From Burkholderiaceae bacterium 16 (lineage in GTDB: Bacteria > Pseudomonadota > Gammaproteobacteria > Burkholderiales > Burkholderiaceae): DNA of 34,965 bases. The DNA lies in the NCBI GenBank assembly GCA_000955785.1, contig JYOD01000126.1:11170-46134 (forward strand), in the 5' to 3' direction. The translations under genes were made by a program, and so were the position numbers. The notes below the pieces were generated by a model. It was not told where the DNA came from. It was given only the letters and a program-made list of their open reading frames with translations, and did no database searches. Positions 16,074 to 25,082 of the stretch are shown one piece after another (the first letter of the stretch is position 1; every line of letters starts with the position of its first letter).

Positions 16074-16670
16074 TTAAGTGAAGAGCGCGCTGGCGGCCCT
16101 GCGGCGCCAGCAGCCGACCTCTGCGCGGAGATCGTGGAGGACACCAGCGCCCGCCTGCCCGGCTTGCTGGACGAGGATCGCATCGATGTGGCGATGTCGC
16201 AGCAACGTGAGCCGGCGGCGAGACGTGGCCTTGATGCCAGCATTGGCGAGTTCGCGCTCCAGCGCCAGGCACATCCTCGGCCACGGTGTGTTCGTGATCG
16301 ATCCCGCGCAGCGCGCGCCGCTCGCTGGCGCTGGCCGCTCCTGCGCCAATGCGACCTGCTCGCGGGTGCGTTCCAAGTCCGTCGAGAATTGGGTACACAA
16401 GTCCTGCAATTGCAGCTCAAGCGCCTCGATCTGACGGGTTCCCGCCTCGTAACGCGCCGGCGCGGCCGTGTGGGCCTGGCGCTCGGCCTCCAGATCGCCC
16501 TGTAGCGCCGCGCGCGCCTAGTTGCGCTGCGCTTCCGCCTCGCTCGCCTACGACCGCGGTTCGGCCCGCAAGGCTGCCAATTCGCAGGTGGCCGCCTCGT
16601 TGCCAGCCTCCCAGATCAACTGCACGGCCTCGGCCGCGATTGACTTGAGCGCGTCCGGCAACCCGGGGGG
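16074..16670 (-). pseudogene. KfrA-like plasmid DNA-binding coiled-coil protein, two in-frame stops
   Basis: Reading the minus strand from about 16670 gives PPGLPDALKSIAAEAVQLIW and EAGNEAATCELAALRAE, then a TAG (16548-16550), ASEAEAQRN, a second TAG (16518-16520), and ARAALQGDLEAERQAHTAA, YEAGTRQIEALELQLQDLCT and DLERTREQVALAQERPAPAS. This alternation of short helical, Q/E/R-rich repeats is the coiled-coil body of KfrA proteins, which bind DNA and help plasmid partition. After PAPAS another frame (SERRALRGIDHEHT) looks like the true continuation, suggesting a frameshift too. The N-terminal HTH is missing. The gene is decayed and marks plasmid ancestry. Confidence 0.65.
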
Positions 16671-16810
16671 CGATGGTCATGCGCATCTTGTCGCAGGTCC
16701 CCCCGGAACTGCGCCACCCCTCTACTACAGCAGATGGCGGACATCTACTTATTGCCGCTTGCCCCCAACGGGAAAATACTCTAATCACAACGATCCAACG
16801 GAGACCTGCC

Positions 16811-17031
16811 ATGGCCTACAAGAATGTGAGCGTAGTTCCACACGGCGATAAATGGCGCGTGATTCGCGAAGGTGCTCCTCAGCCGTCCTCCGAGCATGAC
16901 GCGCAGGAGGAGGCCATCGCCGTTCATCCCAGGCGAAGCGAGAAAAGGTCGAATTGCTGGTCCACTGGCGGGAAGGGCAGATCCGCATGCGCAACGGCTA
17001 CGGGCACGATCCCCGCGACATGAAAGGCTAG
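16811..17031 (+). pseudogene. DUF2188 small protein, frameshifted
   Basis: MAYKNVSVVPHGDKWRVIRE, then GAPQPSSEHDAQEEAIA, is the first half of a DUF2188 protein (about 75 residues). The second half, QAKREKVELLVHWREGQIRM then RNGYGHDPRDMKG, appears in a different frame ending at TAG 17029-17031. The switch lies near 16918-16932 and corresponds to one lost base. DUF2188 proteins are small and of unknown role; the conserved core is V-x-P-x-x-x-x-W-x-V and the D-P ending. The stop is nine bases before the ligD start, so the two may once have been co-transcribed. Confidence 0.75.
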
Positions 17032-17040
17032 CTCCTAGTC

Positions 17041-19578
17041 GTGGCCAAGTCGGCACCTGCCAACGCGCGCGACCTTGAGCGGTATCGCCAGACGCGTGAC
17101 TTCACCGCTACCGCGGAGCCCTGCGGCCAAGAGTCCTCCGCGGCCAGCGCTGGCGGCGCGTTGAGCTTTGTCGTGCAGAAGCATGCGGCTCGCCGGCTCC
17201 ACTACGACTTTCGACTCGAACTGGAGGGTACCCTCAAGAGTTGGGCGGTGCCGAAGGGGCCGAGCCTGGACCCGGCCGATAAACGCATGGCGGTACACGT
17301 CGAGGACGATCCTCTCGACTATGGGAAGTTCGAAGGGATAATCTCGCTCAAGCAGTATGGGGCCGGCACCGTCATCGTTTGGGATCGTGGCACGTGGCTG
17401 CCCGTTGGTGATCCCCTGGCGGGGTACCGCGACGGCAAGCTGAAGTTCGAACTGCAAGGTGAAAAGCTGCACGGCCATTGGACATTGGTGAAGATGCACG
17501 GCCGCGGCGATGAGCGCCAGGAACCGTGGCTCCTGATCAAGGAACGGGATGCGTTTGCACGCCCGGCGGCAGAGTACGAGATCACGGCAGCCCTGCCGAA
17601 CAGCGTGCTGACCAATGCGAACATGCGCTCGCGCGCCGGCGCTCCAGCAAAGGCCACTTCGCGCAGACAGCGCAGCGCACGCCCAACGCAGGATCGCCCG
17701 GCACTTCCAGCGGGTGCGCGCCCTGCCTCCCTGCCCCTTGGCTTGGCGCCGCAGCTCGCCACGCTGGCCACTGCGGTACCGCGTAACGCCCAATTTTGGG
17801 CCTATGAAATTAAGTTCGATGGCAATCGGTTGTTGGCCCGAGTCGACGGCGACGACGTCCGTCTCTTCACAAGAAATGGCCATGACTGGACCTCGCGCCT
17901 CAAATCGCTTGCCGCTGAGATACGCACTTTGGGCCTTGGCTCCGCGTGGCTGGATGGGGAGATCGTGATAGTCGGCGACAAGGGCACCACGGACTTCCAA
18001 GCACTGCAGAACGCCTTTGAGAGGGCACGGGTGGAGGATATCCAGTACTTCGTCTTCGACCTTCCCTTCTTTCGGGGCCACGGCCTGCGGCAGGTCCCTT
18101 TGGCCGAGCGCAGAGCTCTGCTAGAAGAGGTGCTGGCCGTACCAGAGGCCTCGCGCATCAGGTACAGCGAGGCCTTCGAGGGTTCTGCAGACGACCTTCT
18201 TGCCGCTGCCTGCCGGATGGGCCTGGAAGGGCTGATTGGGAAGCGCGTCGACGCGCCCTACGTCTCGGCCCGGGCGCCGAGCTGGATCAAGCTCAAGTGC
18301 ACGAAGCGGCAAGAGTTCGTCATCTGCGGATTCACGGCCCCGAAGGGAAGCCGGCATGGCCTCGGCGCGCTCCTGCTTGGCGTGCACGATGAAGCGGGCA
18401 AGCTGTGCTATGCGGGCAGCGTGGGAAGCGGTATCGATACGCGCATGCTGACCAAGCTGCTCGCACTGCTGACCGAGCTGGAAGTGCCAGCCTGTCCCTT
18501 CGAGAGGCTGCCACCACGTTTAACCGGGCGATGGGTCAAGCCGAAGCTAGTCGCCGAAATCTCATTCGCCGAGTGGACCAAAGAGGGTCGAGTGCGGCAT
18601 GCGGTCTTCCATGCCCTGCGCACGGACAAGGAGCCGGGCAGCGTGACGCGGGAGCGGCCTGTGGAGGTGGAGCCACCGCGGCCACGCCCGGCTCGCTCGG
18701 TGAAGGTCACCAATGCGGAACGCGTGATTGATCCAATGAGCGGGCTGACGAAAGGCGACTTGGTCGGCCACTACGAAGCCATCGCGCCGTATCTGCTTCC
18801 CCATCTGCGCGGGCGCCCGGTAGCCTTACTGCGGGGCCCCACCGGTATTGGTGGGGAGCTGTTTTTCCAGAAGCACGCTGAGGCGAGCAAGATTCCGGGC
18901 ATGGCGTTGCTGGATCCTTCGCTCTGGGAAGGCCATCCGGCACTACTCGAGGTCCCAAGCGAGACCGCCATCGTGAGTGCGGCGCAACTCAATGTGATCG
19001 AGTTCCACACCTGGAATGCGACCAAGCGCAGCATCGATAAGCCCGATCGCATCATCTTCGACCTGGACCCCGGCGAGGGCGTGCCCTGGCAGCACATGCT
19101 GGATGCCGCCATGCTAACGAAGACGATGTTGGATGAGCTTGGCCTGGTGAGCTTTCTCAAGACCAGTGGAGGCAAGGGCCTGCATGTCGTCGTGCCAATC
19201 GCGCCCAGTCTGCCGTGGAACACCGTGAAGACGTTTTCACAGGATGTCGTTCTCCATATCGCCCGAACTATTCCGCAGCGCTTCGTCTCTAAAAGCGGGC
19301 CACGCAATCGGATAGGAAAGATCTTCATCGACTACCTGCGCAACGGGCACGGCGCGACGACAGCATCCGCATTCTCGGCCCGCGCCAGGCCCGGCCTTGG
19401 GGTCTCTATGCCTGTAGCCTGGGAAGAGTTGACGCAGCTGACAGGAAGCGATCAGTGGACGATCCGGACTGCGGTGCAGCGTGTCGAAGCGGTTGGCTAT
19501 GTCGATCCGTGGGCCGAATATTCTGATACCGGGAAGACGCAACAACTGAGTCCTGCCGTCGAGAAAATGGCTGGATAG
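17041..19578 (+). CDS. ligD: Multifunctional DNA ligase D (PE-LIG-POL)
   Basis: This 845-residue NHEJ repair enzyme has all three modules in the Pseudomonas order. The 3'-phosphoesterase domain (about 40-190) shows FVVQKHAARRLHYDFRLEL and MAVHVEDDPLDYGKFEG. The ATP-dependent ligase domain (about 235-535) has the nucleotidyl lysine Lys258 in YEIKFDGNR, WLDGEIVI and the KLKC motif V. The primase-polymerase domain (about 555-845) has the catalytic IIFDLDPGEG (Asp674, Asp676), TSGGKGLHVVVP and a further acidic residue in FIDYLRNGHG. The start is GTG, consistent with the usual N-terminus that leads into R-D-F-T-A-T-x-E-P. LigD normally works with Ku, but no ku gene is in the window. It appears intact although both neighbours are damaged. 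Confidence 0.96.
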   Translation: MAKSAPANARDLERYRQTRDFTATAEPCGQESSAASAGGALSFVVQKHAARRLHYDFRLELEGTLKSWAVPKGPSLDPADKRMAVHVEDDPLDYGKFEGIISLKQYGAGTVIVWDRGTWLPVGDPLAGYRDGKLKFELQGEKLHGHWTLVKMHGRGDERQEPWLLIKERDAFARPAAEYEITAALPNSVLTNANMRSRAGAPAKATSRRQRSARPTQDRPALPAGARPASLPLGLAPQLATLATAVPRNAQFWAYEIKFDGNRLLARVDGDDVRLFTRNGHDWTSRLKSLAAEIRTLGLGSAWLDGEIVIVGDKGTTDFQALQNAFERARVEDIQYFVFDLPFFRGHGLRQVPLAERRALLEEVLAVPEASRIRYSEAFEGSADDLLAAACRMGLEGLIGKRVDAPYVSARAPSWIKLKCTKRQEFVICGFTAPKGSRHGLGALLLGVHDEAGKLCYAGSVGSGIDTRMLTKLLALLTELEVPACPFERLPPRLTGRWVKPKLVAEISFAEWTKEGRVRHAVFHALRTDKEPGSVTRERPVEVEPPRPRPARSVKVTNAERVIDPMSGLTKGDLVGHYEAIAPYLLPHLRGRPVALLRGPTGIGGELFFQKHAEASKIPGMALLDPSLWEGHPALLEVPSETAIVSAAQLNVIEFHTWNATKRSIDKPDRIIFDLDPGEGVPWQHMLDAAMLTKTMLDELGLVSFLKTSGGKGLHVVVPIAPSLPWNTVKTFSQDVVLHIARTIPQRFVSKSGPRNRIGKIFIDYLRNGHGATTASAFSARARPGLGVSMPVAWEELTQLTGSDQWTIRTAVQRVEAVGYVDPWAEYSDTGKTQQLSPAVEKMAG

Positions 19579-19605
19579 GCGGGATGGATGTGTGGAGGCA
19601 TTTTT

Positions 19606-19854
19606 ATGACAAACCTGGAGACTTTTCCTGCTACGGAGCGTGAAGCCTTTGCCAACGCCTGCCGACGACACGGATTCATCGCGGCAGATTTCTACGTGCT
19701 GGATCACGGGGCCGAGAACGGCATACGCAGGATCAGCATCTTACGGCCGGAGACTGGCGTGTCTCTGGAGTACGCCAGCGGCAAAGGCAAGTGCTGGTCG
19801 GTGGCATTCGAGCAGGATCTCGAGGCGGACGTCTTTGGCCCGGCACCGGAGTGA
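19606..19854 (+). CDS. Hypothetical protein, 82 residues
   Basis: I do not recognise a family. ATG 19606 is preferred over the in-frame start at 19588 because GGAGG lies eight bases ahead of it. The protein is acidic and soluble, with an amphipathic first helix (EREAFANACRRHGF) and then beta-like stretches (RRISILRPETGVSLEYASG). It begins 27 bases after ligD on the same strand and could be translated from the ligD transcript. Confidence 0.6.
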   Translation: MTNLETFPATEREAFANACRRHGFIAADFYVLDHGAENGIRRISILRPETGVSLEYASGKGKCWSVAFEQDLEADVFGPAPE

Positions 19855-19885
19855 CAGGGCTTGCCCGCAACTGACCTGTGCCAAA

Positions 19886-20119
19886 TCACGGTGCGGGAGT
19901 GCTCTTCAGGACCGTGACAATATGATCCAGGGCAGTCTCGACCTCGTCGTCGATGCCCGATGCCGCCGCCCCGGCGGTCAGGCGTAGATCGAACTCCACT
20001 GCCGCGTCGACGCGAGTTCGCAGCGCCACCAAGTCGCCCGCAGCCGGGCGAAGCGCACCAATGGCAACCACATCTCCCAGTAGGGTCCCGCCCGCCCGGG
20101 TAAACTCTTCTTCACGCAT
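19886..20119 (-). CDS. Hypothetical protein, 77 residues
   Basis: I cannot assign a family. The start ATG 20119 has GGGAG about eight bases upstream; a longer frame to 20245 runs through the Tn3 end repeat and is unlikely. The sequence MREEEFTRAGGTLLGDVVAI and the DEVETALDHIVTVLKS end suggest a small helical protein. Its ribosome binding site is separated from the Tn3-family end repeat by only a few bases, so the original promoter has probably been replaced by transposon DNA. Confidence 0.55.
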   Translation of the reverse strand: MREEEFTRAGGTLLGDVVAIGALRPAAGDLVALRTRVDAAVEFDLRLTAGAAASGIDDEVETALDHIVTVLKSTPAP

Positions 20120-20130
20120 ATTCGGTCTCC

Positions 20131-20222
20131 CTTTGTTTTCGCTGCAGTTTACCGGGGTAGCCGCTTCTTGTAGCCATGCGGCTTTCCGGGCCGCCATCCA
20201 AGAAAAATGCCAATAAATCAAT
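20131..20222 (+). repeat. Left inverted end repeat of the Tn3-family element
   Basis: It begins CTTTGTTTTCGCTGCAG, reaches ACCGGGGTAGCC at 20151-20162 and continues to CATGCGGCTTTCCGGGC. The inner part recurs at 24101-24147 in the same orientation and, less well, at 25613-25650. The complement of the outer part recurs at 23559-23581 and 26160-26181. Confidence 0.8.
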
Positions 20223-20330
20223 AGGTTGCTGTCTGTCCCATTCATGCTTTTTGAAGTGCTGCAAACGACATATTAGCGTGTTGATCGTTGCGACCACCTC
20301 TCATTGCCGCTACCCTCCGCAGTCCGTCTC

Positions 20331-23285
20331 ATGCGTCGGAGAAGCGCGATGGATCACTGGCGGTTGGCCTACCTCGGGATGCGGCAGATCCCACGGGAAC
20401 TCAGTGAGTTCGAGCTTGCCACCTTCTTCACCTACTCCCCCAAGGAACGCGCACTGATTGATGCTCGGCGCAGCCCCTTGTATCGCTTGGCCGTTGCCGT
20501 ACACATCGGCTTTATCCGCATGACAGGACGTACGCTTGACGCCTGCAAGCAGGTGCCAAGATTTCTCTGGGCGCATGTCGGTGCCCAGGTTGGTGTGACA
20601 CCGCCGGACATGGGCACGCTCAACGCACTCTACGATGGGCGCACCGATACACTGTCAAATCATCAGATGCTGGCCTACCAAGCCCTCGGCTTCAGTCCGA
20701 TGGCTGAGCACCAGCGCCGTTACGTCACGCGCTGGCTCAAGGAGCGATTGACGGGACAGCCGAGCCGCACCGAGCTGTTTCATGAGCTGAAGCGCTGGCT
20801 GTATGAGCATCGGATACTAATACCTCATGACCGCGCACTAAAAAGACTGATTAGCCAGGCCGTCGCCACGGCCGAGACGGCGCTTGCCGTCGCTCTAGTG
20901 CGCGCCTACGGGGCTGCCTCCTTGGACACGTGGGGCACAGCACTTGCGCACCCGCATGGCGATCACACGAGCCTGCAGCAATGGCTTTGGACCGTCCCGT
21001 TGCGAACCTCGACCCATCAGTTGGGGGAATTGTTCGACAAGGTCGAACTTCTTTACAAGATGGGCATTCACCGAAACTGGCCAGCGGCGTGCAATGAAGC
21101 GCTGATACGCTACTATGCCAGGCGTTGTGCCAATCGTCCGCCATCAGTAAGCAAACGTGTCGCGCAGCAACCCCGCCGATTGGAAGCTGCTTGCTTTCTG
21201 CGTTACGCTCTATGCGCCGCCTCGGATCATCTGGCGACCATGTTGCGACACTGGATTCAGAAGTCCGTGAATGACGGTCGGCGCTTGATTGAGGCTGGCC
21301 GATCGGACCCTGGCACCCAGATGCGAGAGTTCGCAACCGCGGTCAAAGCACTGGCCGCGGATGAGATGCTAACCCGTGAAGCACTCTGCCAGCAGCTGTC
21401 GGCGCTGGCCGACGCGGCGCTTAACCGGCGTGCGCCCAGCCGTGCCAGCCTGATCCGCGCGCAACTCCTTTCGCGACACCGCCAGGCTCGGGCATTGCTC
21501 GGCAGGTTGGTTCTGCTGCCATTCTCCGCCCTGTCAGCACACCCGGTGACTGAAGCGTTGGCAGTGCTCCAGGAACTCTACGCGCGGAAGTCCGATCATC
21601 TTCCCGACCAAATCACGATTCGACTTGGCCGGGCCTGACAACCCGCTCTGGAGGGACAGGACCGTCAGCGGGCCCTGGCCGCTTTCGAGTGGGGCACGCT
21701 ATTCGCCCTACGGGTGGCACTGCGCAACGGCTCAGTCTTCCTTGAGCACAGCTTTGCCTTTCGAAGCCAAGCGGCCATCTTGATCGGCGCCAGCGATTGG
21801 AAGGCCAAACGCAACCACTTCTATGGCCATCTCAAGCTGCCACAGGATGGTCAGGCATTTCTGACGCCTGTGATCGCGCATCTGGACGAAAGCCTGGCCA
21901 GGCTGCGGGACGCTGTCGTGTGTGGGAAACTCAAGATTGACGATGCGATCCACATCGACCCCTTGGTGGCAAGCGCCACGCCCTCGAATGTGGAGACATT
22001 GCGAGGCGCACTGTTCGAGCAGCACCCGGGCGGACAGTTGCCTGAGATCCTGCTCGAGATCGACAGTGCCTCGCACTTTAGTTGGCTCTTGCTGGGAAGA
22101 GAGCCTCATTCCCGTAGCGAATTGCTATTGGTCTACGCAGCGATACTCGCGCACGGCACATCGATGTCAGCTGCGGATCTCGCCCGAATGGTGCCGGAGT
22201 TGTCGCCTCCCGCGATCCGGCAGATGATGCATCGCGTTGCGGACGAACGGAAGCTGCGCCACGCGGCTGAAGCCGTGCTGACCTTCATGCATCAGCACCC
22301 AATTTCCCAGCATTGGGGGCGCTCCGATCTGGCCTCTTCAGACATGATGTCGTTGGAAACGACACGTTCTGTCTGGAAAGCGCGGGCCGACCCACGCCGG
22401 CGGACTGCATCGATCGGGATGTACACTCACGTTCGAGATCGGTGGGGCATCTTCTATGACCAGCCAATTTTGCTAAATGAGCGCCAGGCCGGCGCAGCGA
22501 TCGAGGGCGTGATCCGACAAGGCGGTTCGGAAGACATAGCGCAACTTGCAGTGGATACGCACGGCTTTACAGATTTCGCGATGAGTCTGTCACGGCTGTT
22601 GGGCTTCGACCTCTGTCCGCGACTGTCCCACCTGCGCGACAGACGTCTGCATGTTCCCAGGCATCATAATGTGCCTAGCGAACTGGCTGCCGTCACCGAT
22701 GCAGATGTTCGACTGAGCCTCATTGAGTGCGCCTGGGACGAGCTGGTGCGGATTGCGGCATCCGTGCAAAGCGGGCAATGCACAGCAGTCCAGGCACTTA
22801 CGCGCTTTGGGGTGGCGGCGCGCGGACAAGTCGTCTATGAGGCCGGCATGCATCTCGGACGGTTGTTTCGTACGATCTTCCTGATCGACTATTTCACGAA
22901 TACCGCATTTCGCCATGAGATGCAGCACGCGCTGAACCGCGGTGAAGCGGTGCACATTCTCCAGCGGGCGATCCATTCCGGCAAGATACCGATCGAGCTG
23001 GCCCGCCATGACGCGTCGCTGGCGGCAGTGTCATCGGCCTTGACCTTGCTATCCAATTCGGTGATGGCTTGGAATACGATGCACATGCAACGCAGCTGGA
23101 ACATCCTCGAGAAGATCGGCGGCGACTCGACTCGATCTGAGGGCCTTCGGCATATCGGTCCCACCCATATCGAGGGAATCAATCTGCGGGGCACTTTTGA
23201 GTTTCCCATCGCGCGCTATGCGCACCGGCTCATGCCCACCTCGGCGTTCCGGCCCGACTCACCTTCGCAGTGGCGTACGGCATGA
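20331..23285 (+). pseudogene. tnpA: Tn3-family transposase with one premature TGA
   Basis: Two open stretches, 20331-21635 and 21639-23285, are in the same frame and are separated only by a TGA at 21636-21638 (LGRA-stop-QPALEG). Together they would encode about 984 residues, the normal size of Tn3 transposases. The N-terminal half has the DUF4158 pattern (LSEFELATFFTYSPKE; MAEHQRRYVTRW; RWLYEHRILIPHDR). The C-terminal half has the DDE catalytic domain: MYTHVRDRWGIFYDQP, VDTHGFTDFAMSLSRLLGFD and FLIDYFTNTAFRHEMQ with LNRGE. ATG 20331 or 20349 is the start. Everything but the nonsense codon looks intact, so inactivation seems recent. A frame that restarts at 21714 is not expected to give a working enzyme. 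Confidence 0.88.
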
Positions 23286-23489
23286 CCATTTTGCTTTGAA
23301 AGCGGCTCAGAGGACGGTGCCAAAGACCTGCGCATCAGCGGCATATATCCCCTGCCGGCAAGGGCTTGGCGTCGGTCCATCCGTCGGCTGCGATAAAGCT
23401 TTTTGGAGGCTTACATCCCTGCCTCCGCGGCCATGCTTGTGTCGCGATCGGTACATCTGCGGATACGGGGAATGGACCAGTCAGCAAGT
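23286..23489. other. Non-coding 3' part of the Tn3-family element
   Basis: No gene is supported between the transposase stop and the right end repeat. The stretch contains a TTTTTGGAGGCTTACATCCC segment and no recognisable resolution site. Confidence 0.4.
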
Positions 23490-23581
23490 GGTTGATTTTA
23501 CAGGAATTTATTGGGGCACCGGCCGGAAACCCGCATGAATACTGGGGGCTGCTGCCCCGGTAAACTGCAGCGAAAACAAAG
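23490..23581 (-). repeat. Right inverted end repeat of the Tn3-family element
   Basis: This is the reverse complement of the left end: 27 outer bases are identical, and the inner CCGGAAACCCGCATG segment aligns with a few mismatches and one gap. The outer edge runs straight into the MFS fragment, which indicates the insertion or a later deletion removed that gene's 5' part. Confidence 0.8.
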
Positions 23582-23605
23582 CGATACCGGCTCCAGGCGG
23601 GGACC

Positions 23606-24094
23606 ATGTTCGGGTTCCCCGGCATCGCCGCGCTGATCGCCATGCCCCTGTCGACGTTCGTCAGCGACCGGTTGATCATCCGCGGCGCGAGCAAGCGCAT
23701 CCTCCGCGGGGCGCTGCCCGCCGTCGGGCTGCTGCTGTGCGGCCTGGCAATGGTGGCGCTTCCCTACATCAAGACCCCCGCCGTCGCAGTCCTCGTCGTC
23801 TCCGTCGGCTACGCGATGGGATCGATCATCTTCCCCCTGCTGACCGCCGCGATCTCCTAGATCTGCCCGCCGCAGCAGCTGGCAGGCACGCTAGGTGTCT
23901 TTCTGGCAGTGATGTCGGTGGGTGGGGTCGTCGCGCCCTATCTGACCGGCAGGATCGTCGACGCGTCCTCGCCAGCCGAGGGCTATGCGCTGGCCTTTCA
24001 GATCTTCGGGGCCATCTCGTTCGTGTGCGCTGTGATCGCCCTGCTCACCGTCAACCCCGACCGGGACGCTCCTCGCGTCATGGGGTCCTCTTGA
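23606..24094 (+). pseudogene. MFS transporter, C-terminal fragment with an in-frame TAG
   Basis: The first part (MFGFPGIAALIAMPLSTFVS, SDRLIIRGASKR, four hydrophobic segments) is cut by TAG at 23858-23860 and resumes in the same frame as ICPPQQLAGTLGVFLAVMSV, GGVVAPYLTGRIVD and FQIFGAISFVCAVIALLT, ending at TGA 24092. The P-P-Q-Q-L-A-G-T-x-G and G-x-I-V-D motifs are typical of anion:cation symporter-type MFS proteins. The stop most simply reflects GAG to TAG before ICPPQQ. The N-terminal half is lost at the Tn3 right end, and codons from the repeat (KRYRLQ) are fused in frame. It is not functional. Confidence 0.8.
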
Positions 24095-24100
24095 CCCCGA

Positions 24101-24147
24101 TTTACCGGAGTAGGCACTCCTAGCATCCATGCGGATTTCCGGGCGGC
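24101..24147 (+). repeat. Solo copy of the Tn3-family left-end repeat
   Basis: TTTACCGGAGTAGGCACTCC followed by TAGCATCCATGCGGATTTCC and GGGC aligns with 20148-20196 with only a handful of mismatches and keeps the CATGCGG-x-TTTCCGGGC core. The orientation is the same as the left end at 20131. No transposase follows; the next genes are nth, THEP1 and VOC. Confidence 0.65.
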
Positions 24148-24449
24148 GACTCAGCACACTGGCGACCCAGCTTGGCTTCGCTTGCGGCGCAGAACTGCGC
24201 CTGCTTGCGATCCGTGTCCGCGAGGGAATTACTGAAATGGTGCGAGATCCGCGCAAATCAGTGCGCACGACGCCTTGAAACGGGCGGATGGAGAGGTGCA
24301 GCCGATGCTGAATGCCAATCGGAAAAATCCGCCGGCCTGCATCAGGAGTCGCAGAACTGGCCGTAGGCGGACACAAGAACTATTTTAAAACAATGGGGCA
24401 AGCACGCGCGCCCTGCGAGCGCCGCGCCAGGCGGCGGAGGGTTCAGGCC
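24148..24449. other. Gap before nth with no supported gene
   Basis: An open frame runs from 24312 into nth, but its first 46 codons have no recognisable protein character. I see no terminator or promoter with confidence. Confidence 0.4.
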
Positions 24450-25066
24450 ATGGCAAACGCGAACAGAATCTCCCGACTCGTGCTCCCCACCTACCCGGAG
24501 CCCAAGCTCGCGCTAGATTTCAGCAACCCGGTTGCAGTGATCCTGTCTGCCCAATGCACCGATGTCCAGGTCAACGAGGTCACGCGAACCCTGTTCAAGA
24601 AATACCGCGGCGCGCGCGACTATGCCGAAGCAGAGCTCGCCACGTTCGAGGAGGAAATCCGCCCCACCGGGTTCTACAAGAACAAGGCGAAACTGGTAAT
24701 CAGCTGCTGCACAAAACTGGTCGCGGACTTCCATGGAGAAGTTCCGTCCACGGTGGACGACCTTGTCACCCTGCCGGGCGTGGGCAGAAAGACCGCGAAC
24801 ATGGTGCTGGGCAACGCCTTCGGCGCCCCGGGCATCGCGGTGGACACGCATGTGCTGCGGGTCTCGAACCGCCTGGGCCTCGCCCGCTCGGACAATCCAG
24901 ATGAAGTCGAAAGACAGCTGATGCAGCAGATCCCCCGCGCAGACGCCGTTTGCCAATGCGCTGATTCTCCACGGCCGGGAGACCTGTACGGCGAAGAAAC
25001 CCCAACTGCGGGGGGTGCGCGCTCTATGACACATGCGAATGGCCAGACAAGGCAAAATGTTCGTGA
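24450..25066 (+). pseudogene. nth: Endonuclease III, frameshifted in the iron-sulphur end
   Basis: This base-excision-repair glycosylase resembles the high-GC (actinobacterial-like) Nth branch. The N-terminal lobe (AVILSAQCTDVQVNEVTRTL; EEEIRPTGFYKNKAK) and the helix-hairpin-helix LPGVGRKTANMVLGNAFG with catalytic Lys, then VDTHVLRVSNRLGL with catalytic Asp, are clear. After QQIPRA the frame changes near 24942 to TPFANALILHGRETCTAKKP, and again near 25005 to CGGCALYDTCEWPDKAKCS, ending at TGA 25064. These last two pieces hold the four cluster cysteines (C-x6-C-x2-C-x5-C type). Two frameshifts therefore destroy the [4Fe-4S] lobe. The usual F-E-L-L before AVILSAQ is also missing. Confidence 0.82.
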
Positions 25067-25082
25067 AGGTGGGCCGCAAGCG

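Larger units (their letters stand above)
20131..23581. mobile_element. Tn3-family element (transposase only), inactivated
   Basis: About 3.45 kb between two inverted end repeats contains a single transposase gene and no resolvase or cargo. The ends match perfectly over 27 bases (20131-20157 against 23555-23581) and imperfectly for about 60 bases further in. Inside, each end has a GGGG-led segment (GGGG at 20154-20157; CCCC at 23555-23558) as in 38-base Tn3 inverted repeats. The outermost 23 bases are also shared between the ends. No five-base direct target duplication is visible outside the repeats, so the flanks may have been rearranged. Confidence 0.75.

Noticed and set aside
16078..16505. 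Plus-strand frames of about 120 codons over 16.1-16.5 kb
   Set aside because: They are antisense shadows of the KfrA-like coiled-coil pseudogene, which explains the codon pattern better.
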